A DNA stretch of 64,000 nucleotides. Source: Roseovarius dicentrarchi (GTDB taxonomy: Bacteria > Pseudomonadota > Alphaproteobacteria > Rhodobacterales > Rhodobacteraceae). Shown piece after piece: positions 52,906 to 61,607 of this stretch. The stretch lies in the NCBI RefSeq assembly GCF_003316635.1, contig NZ_QNQP01000001.1:1-64000 (forward strand), read 5' to 3'. Within the stretch, counting starts at the first letter, position 1; each line of letters opens with the position of its first letter. The notes beneath the pieces were generated by a model that did no database searches, had not been told where the DNA came from, and saw only the letters and a list, made by a program, of their open reading frames with translations. A program made the translations under genes and the position numbers.

Positions 52906-53478
52906 TCACGCTTCCAATTCTGCATCCCAGTATAGAAAATCCATCCAACTGACGTGCAAATGCCCTGGCGGAAATTTGCGCCCCAGATTGCGCAACTGTT
53001 CGGGTGCGGGCGCGGTGGGGCTCCGGCGCAGCGTCAGGCCAGAACGCGCAAGGCTTTTCGAGCCTTTGTGCCGGTTACAGCGCCCGCATGCGGCCACCAC
53101 GTTCGTCCAGCTGGTCCTGCCGCCCCGTGAGCGGGGAACGACGTGATCGAACGTCAGCTCGTTCCCGGTTCCGCAATATTGGCAGCGGAATTCATCGCGT
53201 AAAAACAAATTGAAGCGCGTGAATGCGGCGCGTTTTTGCGGCTTTACGAAATCTTTCAGCACAATGACGGATGGGATGCGGATCTGAACACTGGGCGAAT
53301 GCACGACATGTTCGTATTCGGCTACGATATCGACGCGCTCCAGCCAGGCTGCCTTGACAGCGTCCTGCCAGGACCACAGGGATAAGGGAAAATAGCTGAG
53401 CGGCCGGTAATCCGCATTAAGGACCAGCGCGGGATAGCGATTCAGGCTGCCCGGCATTCGCCCGAATTCCGCATCCAT
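52906..53478 (-). CDS. HNH endonuclease
   Basis: A 190-residue protein with an HNH nuclease core: CQYCG, LTFDHVVPRSRGG with the catalytic His, WTNVVAACGRCNRHKGSK. The zinc-binding CxxC pairs are complete. The N-terminal part (RYPALVLNADYRPLSYFPLSLWSWQDAVKA) is a conserved feature of this chromosomal family in Rhodobacterales, so it is probably a housekeeping gene and not part of a defence system. Start ATG 53478 is preferred; a GTG at 53511 and ATG 53457 are alternatives. Confidence 0.85.
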   Translation of the reverse strand: MDAEFGRMPGSLNRYPALVLNADYRPLSYFPLSLWSWQDAVKAAWLERVDIVAEYEHVVHSPSVQIRIPSVIVLKDFVKPQKRAAFTRFNLFLRDEFRCQYCGTGNELTFDHVVPRSRGGRTSWTNVVAACGRCNRHKGSKSLARSGLTLRRSPTAPAPEQLRNLGRKFPPGHLHVSWMDFLYWDAELEA

Positions 53479-53565
53479 TTCGCTCTGCAACCCCCATCTG
53501 TGACGATACACCGTAGGGGAAAATATAACCTGCGCGGGACGTCTGGCAAGAACTGCTTTGAGATG

Positions 53566-53609
53566 GGCCGCATCCGGGCAGCACTGGAAGGTGCCGCCCG
53601 GATGCGGCC
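53566..53609. repeat. Strong 14-bp-stem hairpin downstream of yebC
   Basis: GGCCGCATCCGGGC (53566-53579) and GCCCGGATGCGGCC (53596-53609) pair perfectly. The 16-base interior can add four more pairs (GCAC/GTGC) after one mismatch, leaving a six-base loop. It lies between yebC and the HNH gene, both on the minus strand, and has no T-run directly after it. It could be a REP-like element or an mRNA 3'-end stabiliser. Confidence 0.7.
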
Positions 53610-53617
53610 GGGCGCTG

Positions 53618-53636
53618 GAAAATTCGCAGAATTTTC
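53618..53636 (-). repeat. AT-rich palindrome GAAAATTC-GCA-GAATTTTC
   Basis: Perfect 8-bp arms with a three-base loop lie 13 bases past the yebC stop and just before the larger hairpin. Related palindromes occur at 26253-26303 and 45931-45950. Its position suggests a 3'-end or termination role for yebC. Confidence 0.6.
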
Positions 53637-53649
53637 GCGTCAGTCGCGC

Positions 53650-54390
53650 TTACAGCTGCGACATCACCTCGTCGGAGGCGTCAAAGTTGGTGGTGACGCG
53701 CTGCACGTCGTCATCGTCCTCCAATGCGTCGATCAGCTTCATCAGCTTTTGCATACCGTCCAGATCCATCTCGGTCGTGGTGGTGGGGCGCCATGTCAGG
53801 CGGGTGGTTTCGCTTTCGCCCAACGAGGCTTCAAGCGCGGTCGACACCTCATTCAGGTCCGTGTCGGCGCACCAGATCGTGTGCCCCTCCTCGCCCGAGT
53901 CGACGTCTTCGGCGCCGGCCTCGATTGCGGCCATCATCACGCTGTCCGCGTCGCCCGCATCGGCGCCATAGACGATCTCGCCCTTGCGGTCAAACATGAA
54001 GCCGACGCTGCCCGTTTCGCCCAGATTGCCACCATTTTTTGTAAACGTGCTGCGCACCGTGCTGGCGGTGCGGTTGCGGTTGTCGGTCATCGCCTCGACA
54101 ATCACGGCCACGCCATTGGGGCCGTAGCCCTCGTAGCGGATTTCCTCGTAATCGTCGCCCTCGCCGGCCTGTGATTTCTTGATCGCGCGGTCGATCACAT
54201 CCTTGGGCACGGACACGGCCTTGGCCTCTTTGACGGCCATGCGCAGGCGCGGGTTCTTGTCCGGGTCGGGATCACCCATTTTGGCCGCGACGGTGATTTC
54301 CTTGCTCAGCTTGGAGAACAGCTTGGAGCGGACGGCGTCCTGACGCCCCTTGCGGTGCTGGATATTTGCCCATTTGGAGTGGCCGGCCAT
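53650..54390 (-). CDS. yebC: YebC/PmpR-family regulatory protein
   Basis: A 246-residue member of a family known both as DNA-binding regulators and as ribosome-linked factors that ease stalling. It has the strict N-terminus [19 protein letters not shown] and the family segment [15 protein letters not shown]. Length is normal. In many bacteria it neighbours ruvC, but here it stands alone between an SLC13 permease gene and an HNH gene; no ruv genes are in the window except ruvX at 48691. Confidence 0.94.
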   Translation of the reverse strand: MAGHSKWANIQHRKGRQDAVRSKLFSKLSKEITVAAKMGDPDPDKNPRLRMAVKEAKAVSVPKDVIDRAIKKSQAGEGDDYEEIRYEGYGPNGVAVIVEAMTDNRNRTASTVRSTFTKNGGNLGETGSVGFMFDRKGEIVYGADAGDADSVMMAAIEAGAEDVDSGEEGHTIWCADTDLNEVSTALEASLGESETTRLTWRPTTTTEMDLDGMQKLMKLIDALEDDDDVQRVTTNFDASDEVMSQL

Positions 54391-54477
54391 GAAGGTTCCT
54401 TATGTCATCAAATGTGGTTGCTTGGCGCGTTTATATGGCACCGCGCGCTGGCGGCGCAAGGGGGCGGTCACGGCGCC

Positions 54478-56259
54478 CTATAGCGGCCAGATCATCGGGA
54501 TCAGCGCCGACGAGATCAGCGCAAGGCTGAGGTTCAGCGGCACGCCGATGCGCAAGAAATCCGTAAACCGATAGCCTCCCGGACCGTAAACCAACGTATT
54601 GGTCTGATAGCCGATGGGCGTGGCAAAGCTGGCCGATGCGGCGAACATCACCGCCACAACCAGCGGGCGCGCATCCACCCCCATCACATCGGCCAAACCG
54701 ATTGCGATGGGGCTCATCACCACGGCAACTGCGTTGTTTGACACCACTTCGGTTAGGGTGGTGGCCAGCAAATAGACCGCGAGAACAACCGCGAAAGGTG
54801 GCAAAGACGTCATGTAAGGGGCCAGCGTGTTCGCGATCAGCTGCACCGCCCCCGAATGGTCCAGCGCCGCGCCGATGGCCAGCATTGAAAATATCAGCGC
54901 CAGAAGCCGCCCATCGATAAAGCTGAACGCCTCATCGGCGTCAATGCATCGCGTGACCAGCACGATTGCGACAGCCAGAACCGAAAGGAACAGGATCGGT
55001 GCCACACCAAGGCCCGCCAGCACCACGATGCCCACCAGCGCGGCCAGCGCGATGGGCGCATGACCGCGCCGGAACGCGCGGGCCGACGGCTCGGACACGT
55101 CGACCATGTCCATCTCGGATGACAGGCGGCGGATATCCTCGGGGGCGCCTTCCAGCAGCAGGGTATCGCCGATTTTCACAATCAACGTGTCCAGCTGCCG
55201 CCCGATATTCTGGTTTCGCCGATGTACCGCCAGCGGATAGACCCCATAGCGCCGCCGCAGCCGCAAGGAACCCAGCGAACGGCCCACCATCTTGCAGCCG
55301 GGCGTCACCAGAACCTCGACCGTGGTGGTTTCCACCGCCGACAGCTGATCGACGCGCTTCAGGCTTTTGTCGGCCTGAAGGCTGAGCAGTTCGGTCATGC
55401 GCGTGCGCAGCACGACGCGGTCGCCCACCTCCAGCGTCACGCCGGTCAGATCGTTACGCAGGGATTTATCGCCGCGCACCACGTCAATCAGGCGCACGCC
55501 CTCGCGTTTGAACAGCTGCACGCCGGTAACTTCACGCCCGATCAGGTTGCTTTCGGGCGGGATCACAGCCTCGGTAAAGAATTTCATCCGGCTGCGGTCC
55601 GACAGCATATCGGCCATGCTGTCGCGGTGCGGCAACAGCCACGGCCCGATAAAGCGCAGATAAATCATGCCCCAGATCACCAGCACGATGGCCAGCGGCG
55701 TGATCTCGAAAATGCCGAACGGCTCCATCCCGCGCGCGCGGGCGACACCATCGACCAGCAGGTTCGTGGACGTGCCGATCAGCGTCATGGTGCCGCCCAA
55801 GATCGCCGCATAGCTGAGCGGGATCAGCAGGCGCGAGGCCGATATCTTCATCGTGCGCGCCAGTTGCACAAAGACGGGGATCATCACCACCACCACGGGG
55901 GTATTGTTCATCACCGCAGAGGCGATGATGACCATTGCCATCAGCATCCCGATCGCCAGTTTGGGATTGCTGCGCGCCTGCCGGTCGGCCAGCGATGTGA
56001 ACGCCGCCAGCGCCCCGGTGCGCACCAGCGCGCCCATGATGATGAACATCACCGCGATGGTCCACGGCGCCGGGTTTGACAGCACGTCCAGCGCCGAATC
56101 GTAGGGCAAAAGCCCCAGCCCCAACATCACAGCCGCGCCCGCCAGCGCCACCACTTCGGTCGGGTATCGCTCGCGCACGAATGAGACAAACATCAGCGCA
56201 ACAACGGCAAGCGTCATCAGCGCCTCGGTTGTTTGCGACAATTCAAGATAAGCGATCAA
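54478..56259 (-). CDS. SLC13/DASS-family permease with two TrkA-C domains
   Basis: A 593-residue inner-membrane carrier. About eleven helices are split by a cytoplasmic insert at about 205-385 that holds two TrkA-C-like domains (TGVTLEVGDRVVLRTRM and LDTLIVKIGDTLLLEGAP). The transport repeats include MNNTPVVVVMIPV and VVSNNAVAVVMSP, the SNT-type motifs of the DASS fold. Members move sulfate, thiosulfate or dicarboxylates with sodium. The substrate here is not defined. Start ATG 56259 overlaps the EamA gene stop by four bases. Confidence 0.88.
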   Translation of the reverse strand: MIAYLELSQTTEALMTLAVVALMFVSFVRERYPTEVVALAGAAVMLGLGLLPYDSALDVLSNPAPWTIAVMFIIMGALVRTGALAAFTSLADRQARSNPKLAIGMLMAMVIIASAVMNNTPVVVVMIPVFVQLARTMKISASRLLIPLSYAAILGGTMTLIGTSTNLLVDGVARARGMEPFGIFEITPLAIVLVIWGMIYLRFIGPWLLPHRDSMADMLSDRSRMKFFTEAVIPPESNLIGREVTGVQLFKREGVRLIDVVRGDKSLRNDLTGVTLEVGDRVVLRTRMTELLSLQADKSLKRVDQLSAVETTTVEVLVTPGCKMVGRSLGSLRLRRRYGVYPLAVHRRNQNIGRQLDTLIVKIGDTLLLEGAPEDIRRLSSEMDMVDVSEPSARAFRRGHAPIALAALVGIVVLAGLGVAPILFLSVLAVAIVLVTRCIDADEAFSFIDGRLLALIFSMLAIGAALDHSGAVQLIANTLAPYMTSLPPFAVVLAVYLLATTLTEVVSNNAVAVVMSPIAIGLADVMGVDARPLVVAVMFAASASFATPIGYQTNTLVYGPGGYRFTDFLRIGVPLNLSLALISSALIPMIWPL

Positions 56260-57227
56260 ATGCGGTCCTGCCTTTGTGCTTGCACGTCATGTTCGCCGAT
56301 GTCCGGCTGCCGCACAAGCAGACTGTTGCGCGCTCGCGGCTGCACCATGGCGACGCCGATCATCATGATGCTCAGCGCCAGCCAGACCCACAGCGAATAT
56401 CGCTCGCCCAGCAGCAGCATGGACCAGATCACGCCAAAGCCTGTCACCAGATAACTTGTTTGCGCGGCAAAGACGGACCCGGCCCGCCCCACCAGCCAGA
56501 CATAAACCGCGTAGACGATGCCATGCAGCCCGGCAGAGGCGGCCAGCGCCAGCTCGGGCACGCCGAAACTGGCCAGCGGGTTGATCCACTGACCGGTCAC
56601 TATGGACAGCGGAAGGGTGATGACCATTCCCAACGTCGCCGCCCCCAGAATCACCTGCATCGAATCCAGACCATCGGTGCCCCATTTGGCCACCAGATTC
56701 CCTTCGGTCGCGTACAGCAGCGGCGCCATCAGCGCGACGGGGATGAAAACGGCCATGGCCCGCTCCGGCAGGCTGGCATCAGGCCCGATCAGCAGCAAGA
56801 TACCGACCAGACCAAAGCCCAGACCGGCAAGCCGCTTCCACGCGAAATGCTCGTTTCCCAGCGCCAGCGCGATGGGCAGCGAGAAGATCGGCACGCTGGC
56901 AATCACAATCGCCATGATCCCGGCGGGCAACCTTGCGGACGCGAAATAGAAAAAGATGTCCGGCAGGACCGCACCGCACAGCGCAATCACCAGATACAGC
57001 CGCCAATACCGCCGATCCAGACGCAAGGGCCGGCCGCGCAACGCGCAGATCATGCCAAGCATCGCGACGATGACCACTTCTTGCCAGAAGATCAGGCCCA
57101 GCGGCTGATGCCCGGTACTGACCGCCAGCTTGGCCAGCGGCACACTCAGCCCCCAGCCCGCGCCCATCGCCAGAAGGATCACATAGGGTCCCAGATCCGG
57201 CCTGGTCCCCGAATGGCGCATGGTCAC
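56256..57227 (-). CDS. EamA-family transporter
   Basis: A 323-residue permease with ten predicted helices in two EamA repeats (LLAMGAGWGLSVPLAKLAV at the start, AQTSYLVTGFGVIWSMLLLGERYS near the end). Substrate unknown; relatives export amino acids or metabolites. It starts at GTG 57227, overlapping the previous stop as GTGA, or at ATG 57221 two codons on. It is co-translated with the SLC13 permease. Confidence 0.85.
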   Translation of the reverse strand: MTMRHSGTRPDLGPYVILLAMGAGWGLSVPLAKLAVSTGHQPLGLIFWQEVVIVAMLGMICALRGRPLRLDRRYWRLYLVIALCGAVLPDIFFYFASARLPAGIMAIVIASVPIFSLPIALALGNEHFAWKRLAGLGFGLVGILLLIGPDASLPERAMAVFIPVALMAPLLYATEGNLVAKWGTDGLDSMQVILGAATLGMVITLPLSIVTGQWINPLASFGVPELALAASAGLHGIVYAVYVWLVGRAGSVFAAQTSYLVTGFGVIWSMLLLGERYSLWVWLALSIMMIGVAMVQPRARNSLLVRQPDIGEHDVQAQRQDRI

Positions 57228-58036
57228 GGGCCGGACGGGGCCAGACGGCCGCCCTGGCGCACCATTTCAATCCGCGTGGCGCGGCCCGTCCTGTCATCGG
57301 TTTCGACGTAAACGCCGCAAAGCGTCGCCTCGTCCATCGCCGGGGTGAACCGTCCCTTGCCCATGCCGGTGACAAACCGGCGCAGCGGTTCGTCCTTTTC
57401 CATGCCGATGACGCTGTTGTAATCGCCGCACATGCCGGCGTCTGACAAAAATGCCGTGCCGGCGGGCAGAATCTGTGCATCGGCGGTCGGGATGTGAGTG
57501 TGCGTGCCCACCACAAGGCTGGCGCGGCCATCGCAATAATGGCCAACGCCCATCTTTTCGCTGGTGGCTTCGCAATGGATGTCGATGATCGCCGCCTGCA
57601 CCGCGCCGCCCAGCACATTCGCGCGCAGCGTGGCATCCAGCGCCGAGAACGGATCGTCAAACGCGCGCTTCATAAAGACCTGGCCCAGCACCTGCGCCAC
57701 CAGCACCTTGCGCCCGCGCGCGTCCGAAAATACGCGGTGGCCGCGCCCCGGCGCGCCCTTGGCAAAGTTCAGCGGGCGGATGATGCGCGGCTCGCCCTCG
57801 ATGGCGCGCAGCATATCCTTTTGATCGAACGCGTGATCGCCCAAAGTGACGCAATCGGCGCCCGCCTCCAGCAGGCCGGCCGCATGTTCGCCGCTCAGGC
57901 CCATGCCGCCGGTGGCGTTTTCGCCGTTCACCACGACGAAATCCAGCCCCCAGTCGGCCCGCAGCCGAGGCAGGCGTTCCGCAACCGCACGGCGTCCGCC
58001 GCGCCCCATGACATCACCGAGAAAAAGGAGCTTCAT
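57224..58036 (-). CDS. TIGR00282/YmdB-like metallophosphoesterase
   Basis: A 270-residue calcineurin-like phosphodiesterase. It has the metal motifs LFLGDVMGRGGRRA, VVNGENATGG, TLGDHAFDQ, DIHCEATSEK and VVGTHTHIPTAD. Relatives (YmdB in Bacillus) cleave 2',3'-cyclic nucleotides and influence biofilm choice. Its role in proteobacteria is unclear. Start ATG 58036 follows AAGGAG and gives the standard MKLLFLGDVMG. Confidence 0.92.
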   Translation of the reverse strand: MKLLFLGDVMGRGGRRAVAERLPRLRADWGLDFVVVNGENATGGMGLSGEHAAGLLEAGADCVTLGDHAFDQKDMLRAIEGEPRIIRPLNFAKGAPGRGHRVFSDARGRKVLVAQVLGQVFMKRAFDDPFSALDATLRANVLGGAVQAAIIDIHCEATSEKMGVGHYCDGRASLVVGTHTHIPTADAQILPAGTAFLSDAGMCGDYNSVIGMEKDEPLRRFVTGMGKGRFTPAMDEATLCGVYVETDDRTGRATRIEMVRQGGRLAPSGP

Positions 58037-58114
58037 GGGCGAAGTGTTAGGACGCACGCAGCGCGGGCGCAAGGGGCCAAAACGTAACCAGTGCCCCGTG
58101 CCGGCGGGTGGATT

Positions 58115-58137
58115 TGAGCATTTTCAGGCAGATGAAA
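58115..58137 (-). repeat. Copy C of the stop-codon-proximal 23-bp motif
   Basis: On the minus strand TTTCATCTGCC then TGAAAATGCTCA begins nine bases after the aroB stop. It agrees with copy A at 20 of 23 positions. It lies in the 110-bp gap before the YmdB-like gene. Confidence 0.6.
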
Positions 58138-58146
58138 GACACAAGA

Positions 58147-59271
58147 TCAGCGCAGGGCAAGCGCATCTTGCAACACGCCCAGCACAGCGGCACGTGGGAC
58201 GTCAGAGGTAATGAACGCCTCCCCGATGCCACGCGCAAGGATAAAGCGCAGCTGGCCGTCCTGCACCTTCTTGTCCTGTCCCATCAGCGCCAGAAGCGTT
58301 TCCGCATCTGGCAGTTCCCCTTCTATATCAGATAGATCCACCTTCATCTTCATGTTTTTGAGATGCGCGCGAACGCGGCTGGGTGTTTCCTGCGCACACA
58401 GGCCCAGACGGGCCGAAAGCTCGAACGCAAGCGCGCAGCCTATGGCGACCCCTTCGCCGTGCAACAGCCTGCCGGAATACCCCGTGGCCGCCTCAAGCGC
58501 GTGGCAGAATGTGTGCCCAAGGTTCAGCAGCGCGCGGTCGCCCTGTTCGGTTTCGTCGCGCACCACGATGGCCGATTTCATGCCGACAGAATGCGCGACG
58601 GCGTGGATACGCGCCGACAGATCGCCACCGGCCATGCCGGGCGCGTGCGCCTCAAGCCAGTCGAAAAAGGCGGCGTCGCCCAGCAGGCCGTACTTTACCA
58701 CCTCGCCGTAACCTGCCAGAAAGTCACGCTTTTTCAGGGTTTGCAGAACGTCTGTATCGGCCAGAACCAGACTGGGCTGATGAAAGGCGCCGATCAGGTT
58801 TTTGCCGCGCGGAGAGTTGATGCCGGTCTTGCCGCCGACCGAACTGTCGACCTGCGCCAGCAGGCTGGTCGGGATCTGCACGAAGCGGACGCCGCGCCGC
58901 AGGATTGCGGCGGCAAAACCGACCAGATCGCCGATGACGCCGCCGCCGAATGCGATGACGATATCGCCGCGCTCGATCTGCTGATCCAACAACCATTCGG
59001 TCGTGCGCTCCAGCTGCGCCCAGCATTTTGTCGCTTCGCCGGGTGGCAATGCGAGGGCGGTCATGGTGATGCCCTGCGCATCCAGCCCGCCGCGCAGCGC
59101 GTCCAGATGCAGCGCGCCGACGGTTTCATCGGTGACGACGGCCACGCGGGGGCGGCGCAAAAGCGGCGCGATCAGCGCGCCCGACCGGGCCAGCAGACCG
59201 GGACCGACATGCACGTCATAGGCACGTGCGCCCAGCGGGACATGGACGATTTTTTCGGGCGTATCGGTCAT
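58147..59271 (-). CDS. aroB: 3-dehydroquinate synthase
   Basis: Second step of the shikimate pathway: makes dehydroquinate from DAHP using NAD+ and a metal. The 374-residue protein has the NAD region AFGGGVIGDLVGFAA, the active-site SLLAQVDSSVGGKTGIN and the metal ligands in NLGHTFCHALE and LLHGEGVAIG. It overlaps aroK by four bases (ATGA), a classical aroK-aroB pair. Confidence 0.96.
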   Translation of the reverse strand: MTDTPEKIVHVPLGARAYDVHVGPGLLARSGALIAPLLRRPRVAVVTDETVGALHLDALRGGLDAQGITMTALALPPGEATKCWAQLERTTEWLLDQQIERGDIVIAFGGGVIGDLVGFAAAILRRGVRFVQIPTSLLAQVDSSVGGKTGINSPRGKNLIGAFHQPSLVLADTDVLQTLKKRDFLAGYGEVVKYGLLGDAAFFDWLEAHAPGMAGGDLSARIHAVAHSVGMKSAIVVRDETEQGDRALLNLGHTFCHALEAATGYSGRLLHGEGVAIGCALAFELSARLGLCAQETPSRVRAHLKNMKMKVDLSDIEGELPDAETLLALMGQDKKVQDGQLRFILARGIGEAFITSDVPRAAVLGVLQDALALR

Positions 59272-59819
59272 GGCAGCTCCAGAACATCGGGCCGTGCGGC
59301 CAGCGCCGTGATCACTTGGGTTGTCATCATGTCTATCGTGTAGCTGGGCTGCGACGTGACCTCAATATCGGCCTGCGCATAGATCGGCACGCGCGCCTCA
59401 TAGATCCCCTGCAGCGTCTTGAAAGGATCAACTGTGCGCAGCAAGGGTCTGGTATCCTTGTTCTTTACCCGGCTCCACAACAGTTTCAGATCGGCATTCA
59501 GCCAGACCGACACCCCCTTGGACGAGATCAGATTGCGATTACGCTCGGACAGGAAAGCGCCGCCGCCGGTGGACAGGATGCAGCAGTCGCCGCCCAGCAG
59601 GCGAGCGATCACCTCGGTCTCGCGGCTGCGAAAGAAAGCCTCGCCGTCGCGCGCGAAAATTTCGGCGATGCTCATGGCGGCGGCGGTTTCGATTTCGGTA
59701 TCTGAATCGACGAACGGCACATCAAGACGCTGCGCCAGCGCACGGCCAACGGCCGTCTTGCCCGCCCCCATCATGCCCACCAGCACCACGGTTTTTTTCA
59801 GTTTCCCCGCCTCGGCCAT
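59268..59819 (-). CDS. aroK: Shikimate kinase
   Basis: Phosphorylates shikimate in aromatic amino acid synthesis. The 183-residue product has the P-loop GMMGAGKTA (15-23), the shikimate-binding DSDTEIE, FRSRETEV and GGGAFL. Start ATG 59819 gives a normal N-terminus; the frame runs 31 codons further but without a fitting ribosome site. First gene of the aroK-aroB run and divergent from the small membrane gene at 59936. Confidence 0.94.
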   Translation of the reverse strand: MAEAGKLKKTVVLVGMMGAGKTAVGRALAQRLDVPFVDSDTEIETAAAMSIAEIFARDGEAFFRSRETEVIARLLGGDCCILSTGGGAFLSERNRNLISSKGVSVWLNADLKLLWSRVKNKDTRPLLRTVDPFKTLQGIYEARVPIYAQADIEVTSQPSYTIDMMTTQVITALAARPDVLELP

Positions 59820-59935
59820 CGCGTGTCTCGGCACTCCCCCGCGCAATTTGCGTATTTCAGGATTGAATGGCGTGATCTTGGGCAAAAGGCCAGTTATAAG
59901 TTGGCAAAACAAACGGCAAAGCAGGCAGGCGCATC

Positions 59936-60085
59936 GTGTTCAGACTTATCAAATGGTTGTTTTATCTCGCCATCCTCGCGTTCATCGCGCTGATCGGCTA
60001 TGCGTATCTGGGTCCGTTTTTCGGCGCGGACTTCACGCCGCCCACGGTTGAGATTCGCAAGGAAATCACCCTTGACGCGAAATAG
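59936..60085 (+). CDS. 49-residue single-span membrane protein
   Basis: GTG 59936 opens a 49-residue frame: FRLIKWLFYLAILAFIALIG then YAYLGPFFGADFTPP and a charged tail. One helix spans about residues 5-25. Similar very short proteins occur between aroK and xerD in other Rhodobacterales as far as I recall. Its stop lies inside the start of the next gene, so the pair is translationally coupled. Function unknown. Confidence 0.65.
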   Translation: MFRLIKWLFYLAILAFIALIGYAYLGPFFGADFTPPTVEIRKEITLDAK

Positions 60086-61607
60086 CGTTCTGCTGGCCGC
60101 GCTGCTTGCGCTGGCGCCCGGCTTGCCTGCACAGGCGCAGCAGATCGGACAAAGGCCGCTATCGGCCATCGACTGGCTGGACCAGATCCCGGCCGCGCCA
60201 CTGCCGCCGCCCCTGCCACCCGAGCCGCCTGTGGCCGGGAGTGCGGGCATCCCCGAAATCGTGATGACACCGCTGGGCGATGCCACGACGGGCGCGGTTG
60301 GCCTGCTGCCGCCCGCCGTGACCGGGCTGCCTGCCGATATGTGGGCGGCCAGCGATGCGGGCGATCTGGCCGCACTGTGGCGCAGCGCCAGTTCCCAGCC
60401 ACCTGCGGCGATCCAGGCGCTCTACCACACTCTTTTGCTGGCCGAGGCCGAGCCGCCGCGCGGCGATGCAGATGTCTATCTGCGCACGCGCATCGCGGTG
60501 CTGCGCCGGTTCGGCGCGGTCGAGCCTGCGTTCGAGCTGCTGTCGCGCGCCGGGCCGTTGCGGCCTGCGCTGTTTGCCGACTGGTTTGATCTGTCCATGC
60601 TGAACGGCGCCGAGGCCGAAGCATGCGCCGATCTGCGCGCCGCCCCCGGCCTGCTGGACGATGGCGCGGCGCAAATCTATTGCACCGCGCTGACCGGCGA
60701 CTGGCGCACGGCGGCGCTGCTGTTTGAAACCGGGCGCGCGCTGGACGCGTGGGACGCCCCCCGCCGCGACCTGCTGGAGCAGTTTCTGGACCCGGACATG
60801 GCCGAAACCGGCGGTCCGCCCGTGCCGATGAACAATCCGACCCCGCTCGATTTTCGCCTGTTCGAGGCGATTGGCAGCCCGCTGCCCACGCGCGGTCTGC
60901 CGGCCGCCTTTGCCATGGCCGATCTGCGCGGCACCGTCGGCTGGAAGGCCGAGATCGAGGCCGCCGAGCGGCTGGCGCGGTCCGGTGCGCTGGCGCCCGG
61001 ACGTCTGATGGGGCTGTATACACGGCAGCGCCCCGCCGCCTCTGGCGGGGTCTGGGATAGGGCCGCGGCGGTCCAGTCGCTTGAGGCTGCGGTGCAGGGG
61101 GGCGCTGCGGATGACATTACTGCGGCGCTGACGGACGCGTGGCAGCGGATGCGCGACGAGGGGCTTGAGATCGCGTTTGCGCAAATATTCGGCGCGCAAC
61201 TGGCCGCTGCGGACCTGGATGGCGCGGCGCGCGCACTGGCCTACCGCATTGCGCTGCTGACCCCCGACTACGAGGCCGCCGCCGCCAACCCGCCCCCCGG
61301 CAACGACGCGCTGTTTCTGGCCGGGCTGGCGCAGGGCCGGCCCAACGCCGCGCTGGTCGGCACAGGCGACGGGCGCGTCATTGCCACCGCTTTCGCCCAG
61401 CCCCCCCGGCCCGCACCGGACCATGCCCTGCTGATCCAACAGGGCAAACTGGGCGAGGCGGTGCTGTCAGCGGCGCTGCAATTTGACCGCGCCAGCGGCG
61501 ATCCGGGCGAAATGGCGGCCGCGCTCAGCACATTGCGCAGTGTCGGGCTGGAGGATACCGCACGCCGCGCCGCGCTTCAGGCCCTGATCCTGGACCCCGC
61601 CGAATGA
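60072..61607 (+). CDS. Secreted alpha-helical (TPR-like) protein of unknown function
   Basis: The 511-residue product starts at TTG 60072 (AAGGA upstream, overlapping the previous gene) with a signal peptide TRNSVLLAALLALAPGLPAQA. The mature part begins with a Pro-rich stretch (IPAAPLPPPLPPEPP) and then helical Ala/Leu-rich sequence like a TPR solenoid. It lacks enzyme motifs. It overlaps xerD by four bases, so an envelope role linked by position to xerD or aro genes is possible but unproven. Confidence 0.75.
   Translation: MTRNSVLLAALLALAPGLPAQAQQIGQRPLSAIDWLDQIPAAPLPPPLPPEPPVAGSAGIPEIVMTPLGDATTGAVGLLPPAVTGLPADMWAASDAGDLAALWRSASSQPPAAIQALYHTLLLAEAEPPRGDADVYLRTRIAVLRRFGAVEPAFELLSRAGPLRPALFADWFDLSMLNGAEAEACADLRAAPGLLDDGAAQIYCTALTGDWRTAALLFETGRALDAWDAPRRDLLEQFLDPDMAETGGPPVPMNNPTPLDFRLFEAIGSPLPTRGLPAAFAMADLRGTVGWKAEIEAAERLARSGALAPGRLMGLYTRQRPAASGGVWDRAAAVQSLEAAVQGGAADDITAALTDAWQRMRDEGLEIAFAQIFGAQLAAADLDGAARALAYRIALLTPDYEAAAANPPPGNDALFLAGLAQGRPNAALVGTGDGRVIATAFAQPPRPAPDHALLIQQGKLGEAVLSAALQFDRASGDPGEMAAALSTLRSVGLEDTARRAALQALILDPAE

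Noticed and set aside
58330..58370. Fourth copy of the TTCATCTTCATG-like motif inside aroB
   Set aside because: It only partly matches, lies in coding sequence and has the opposite context; treated as chance.
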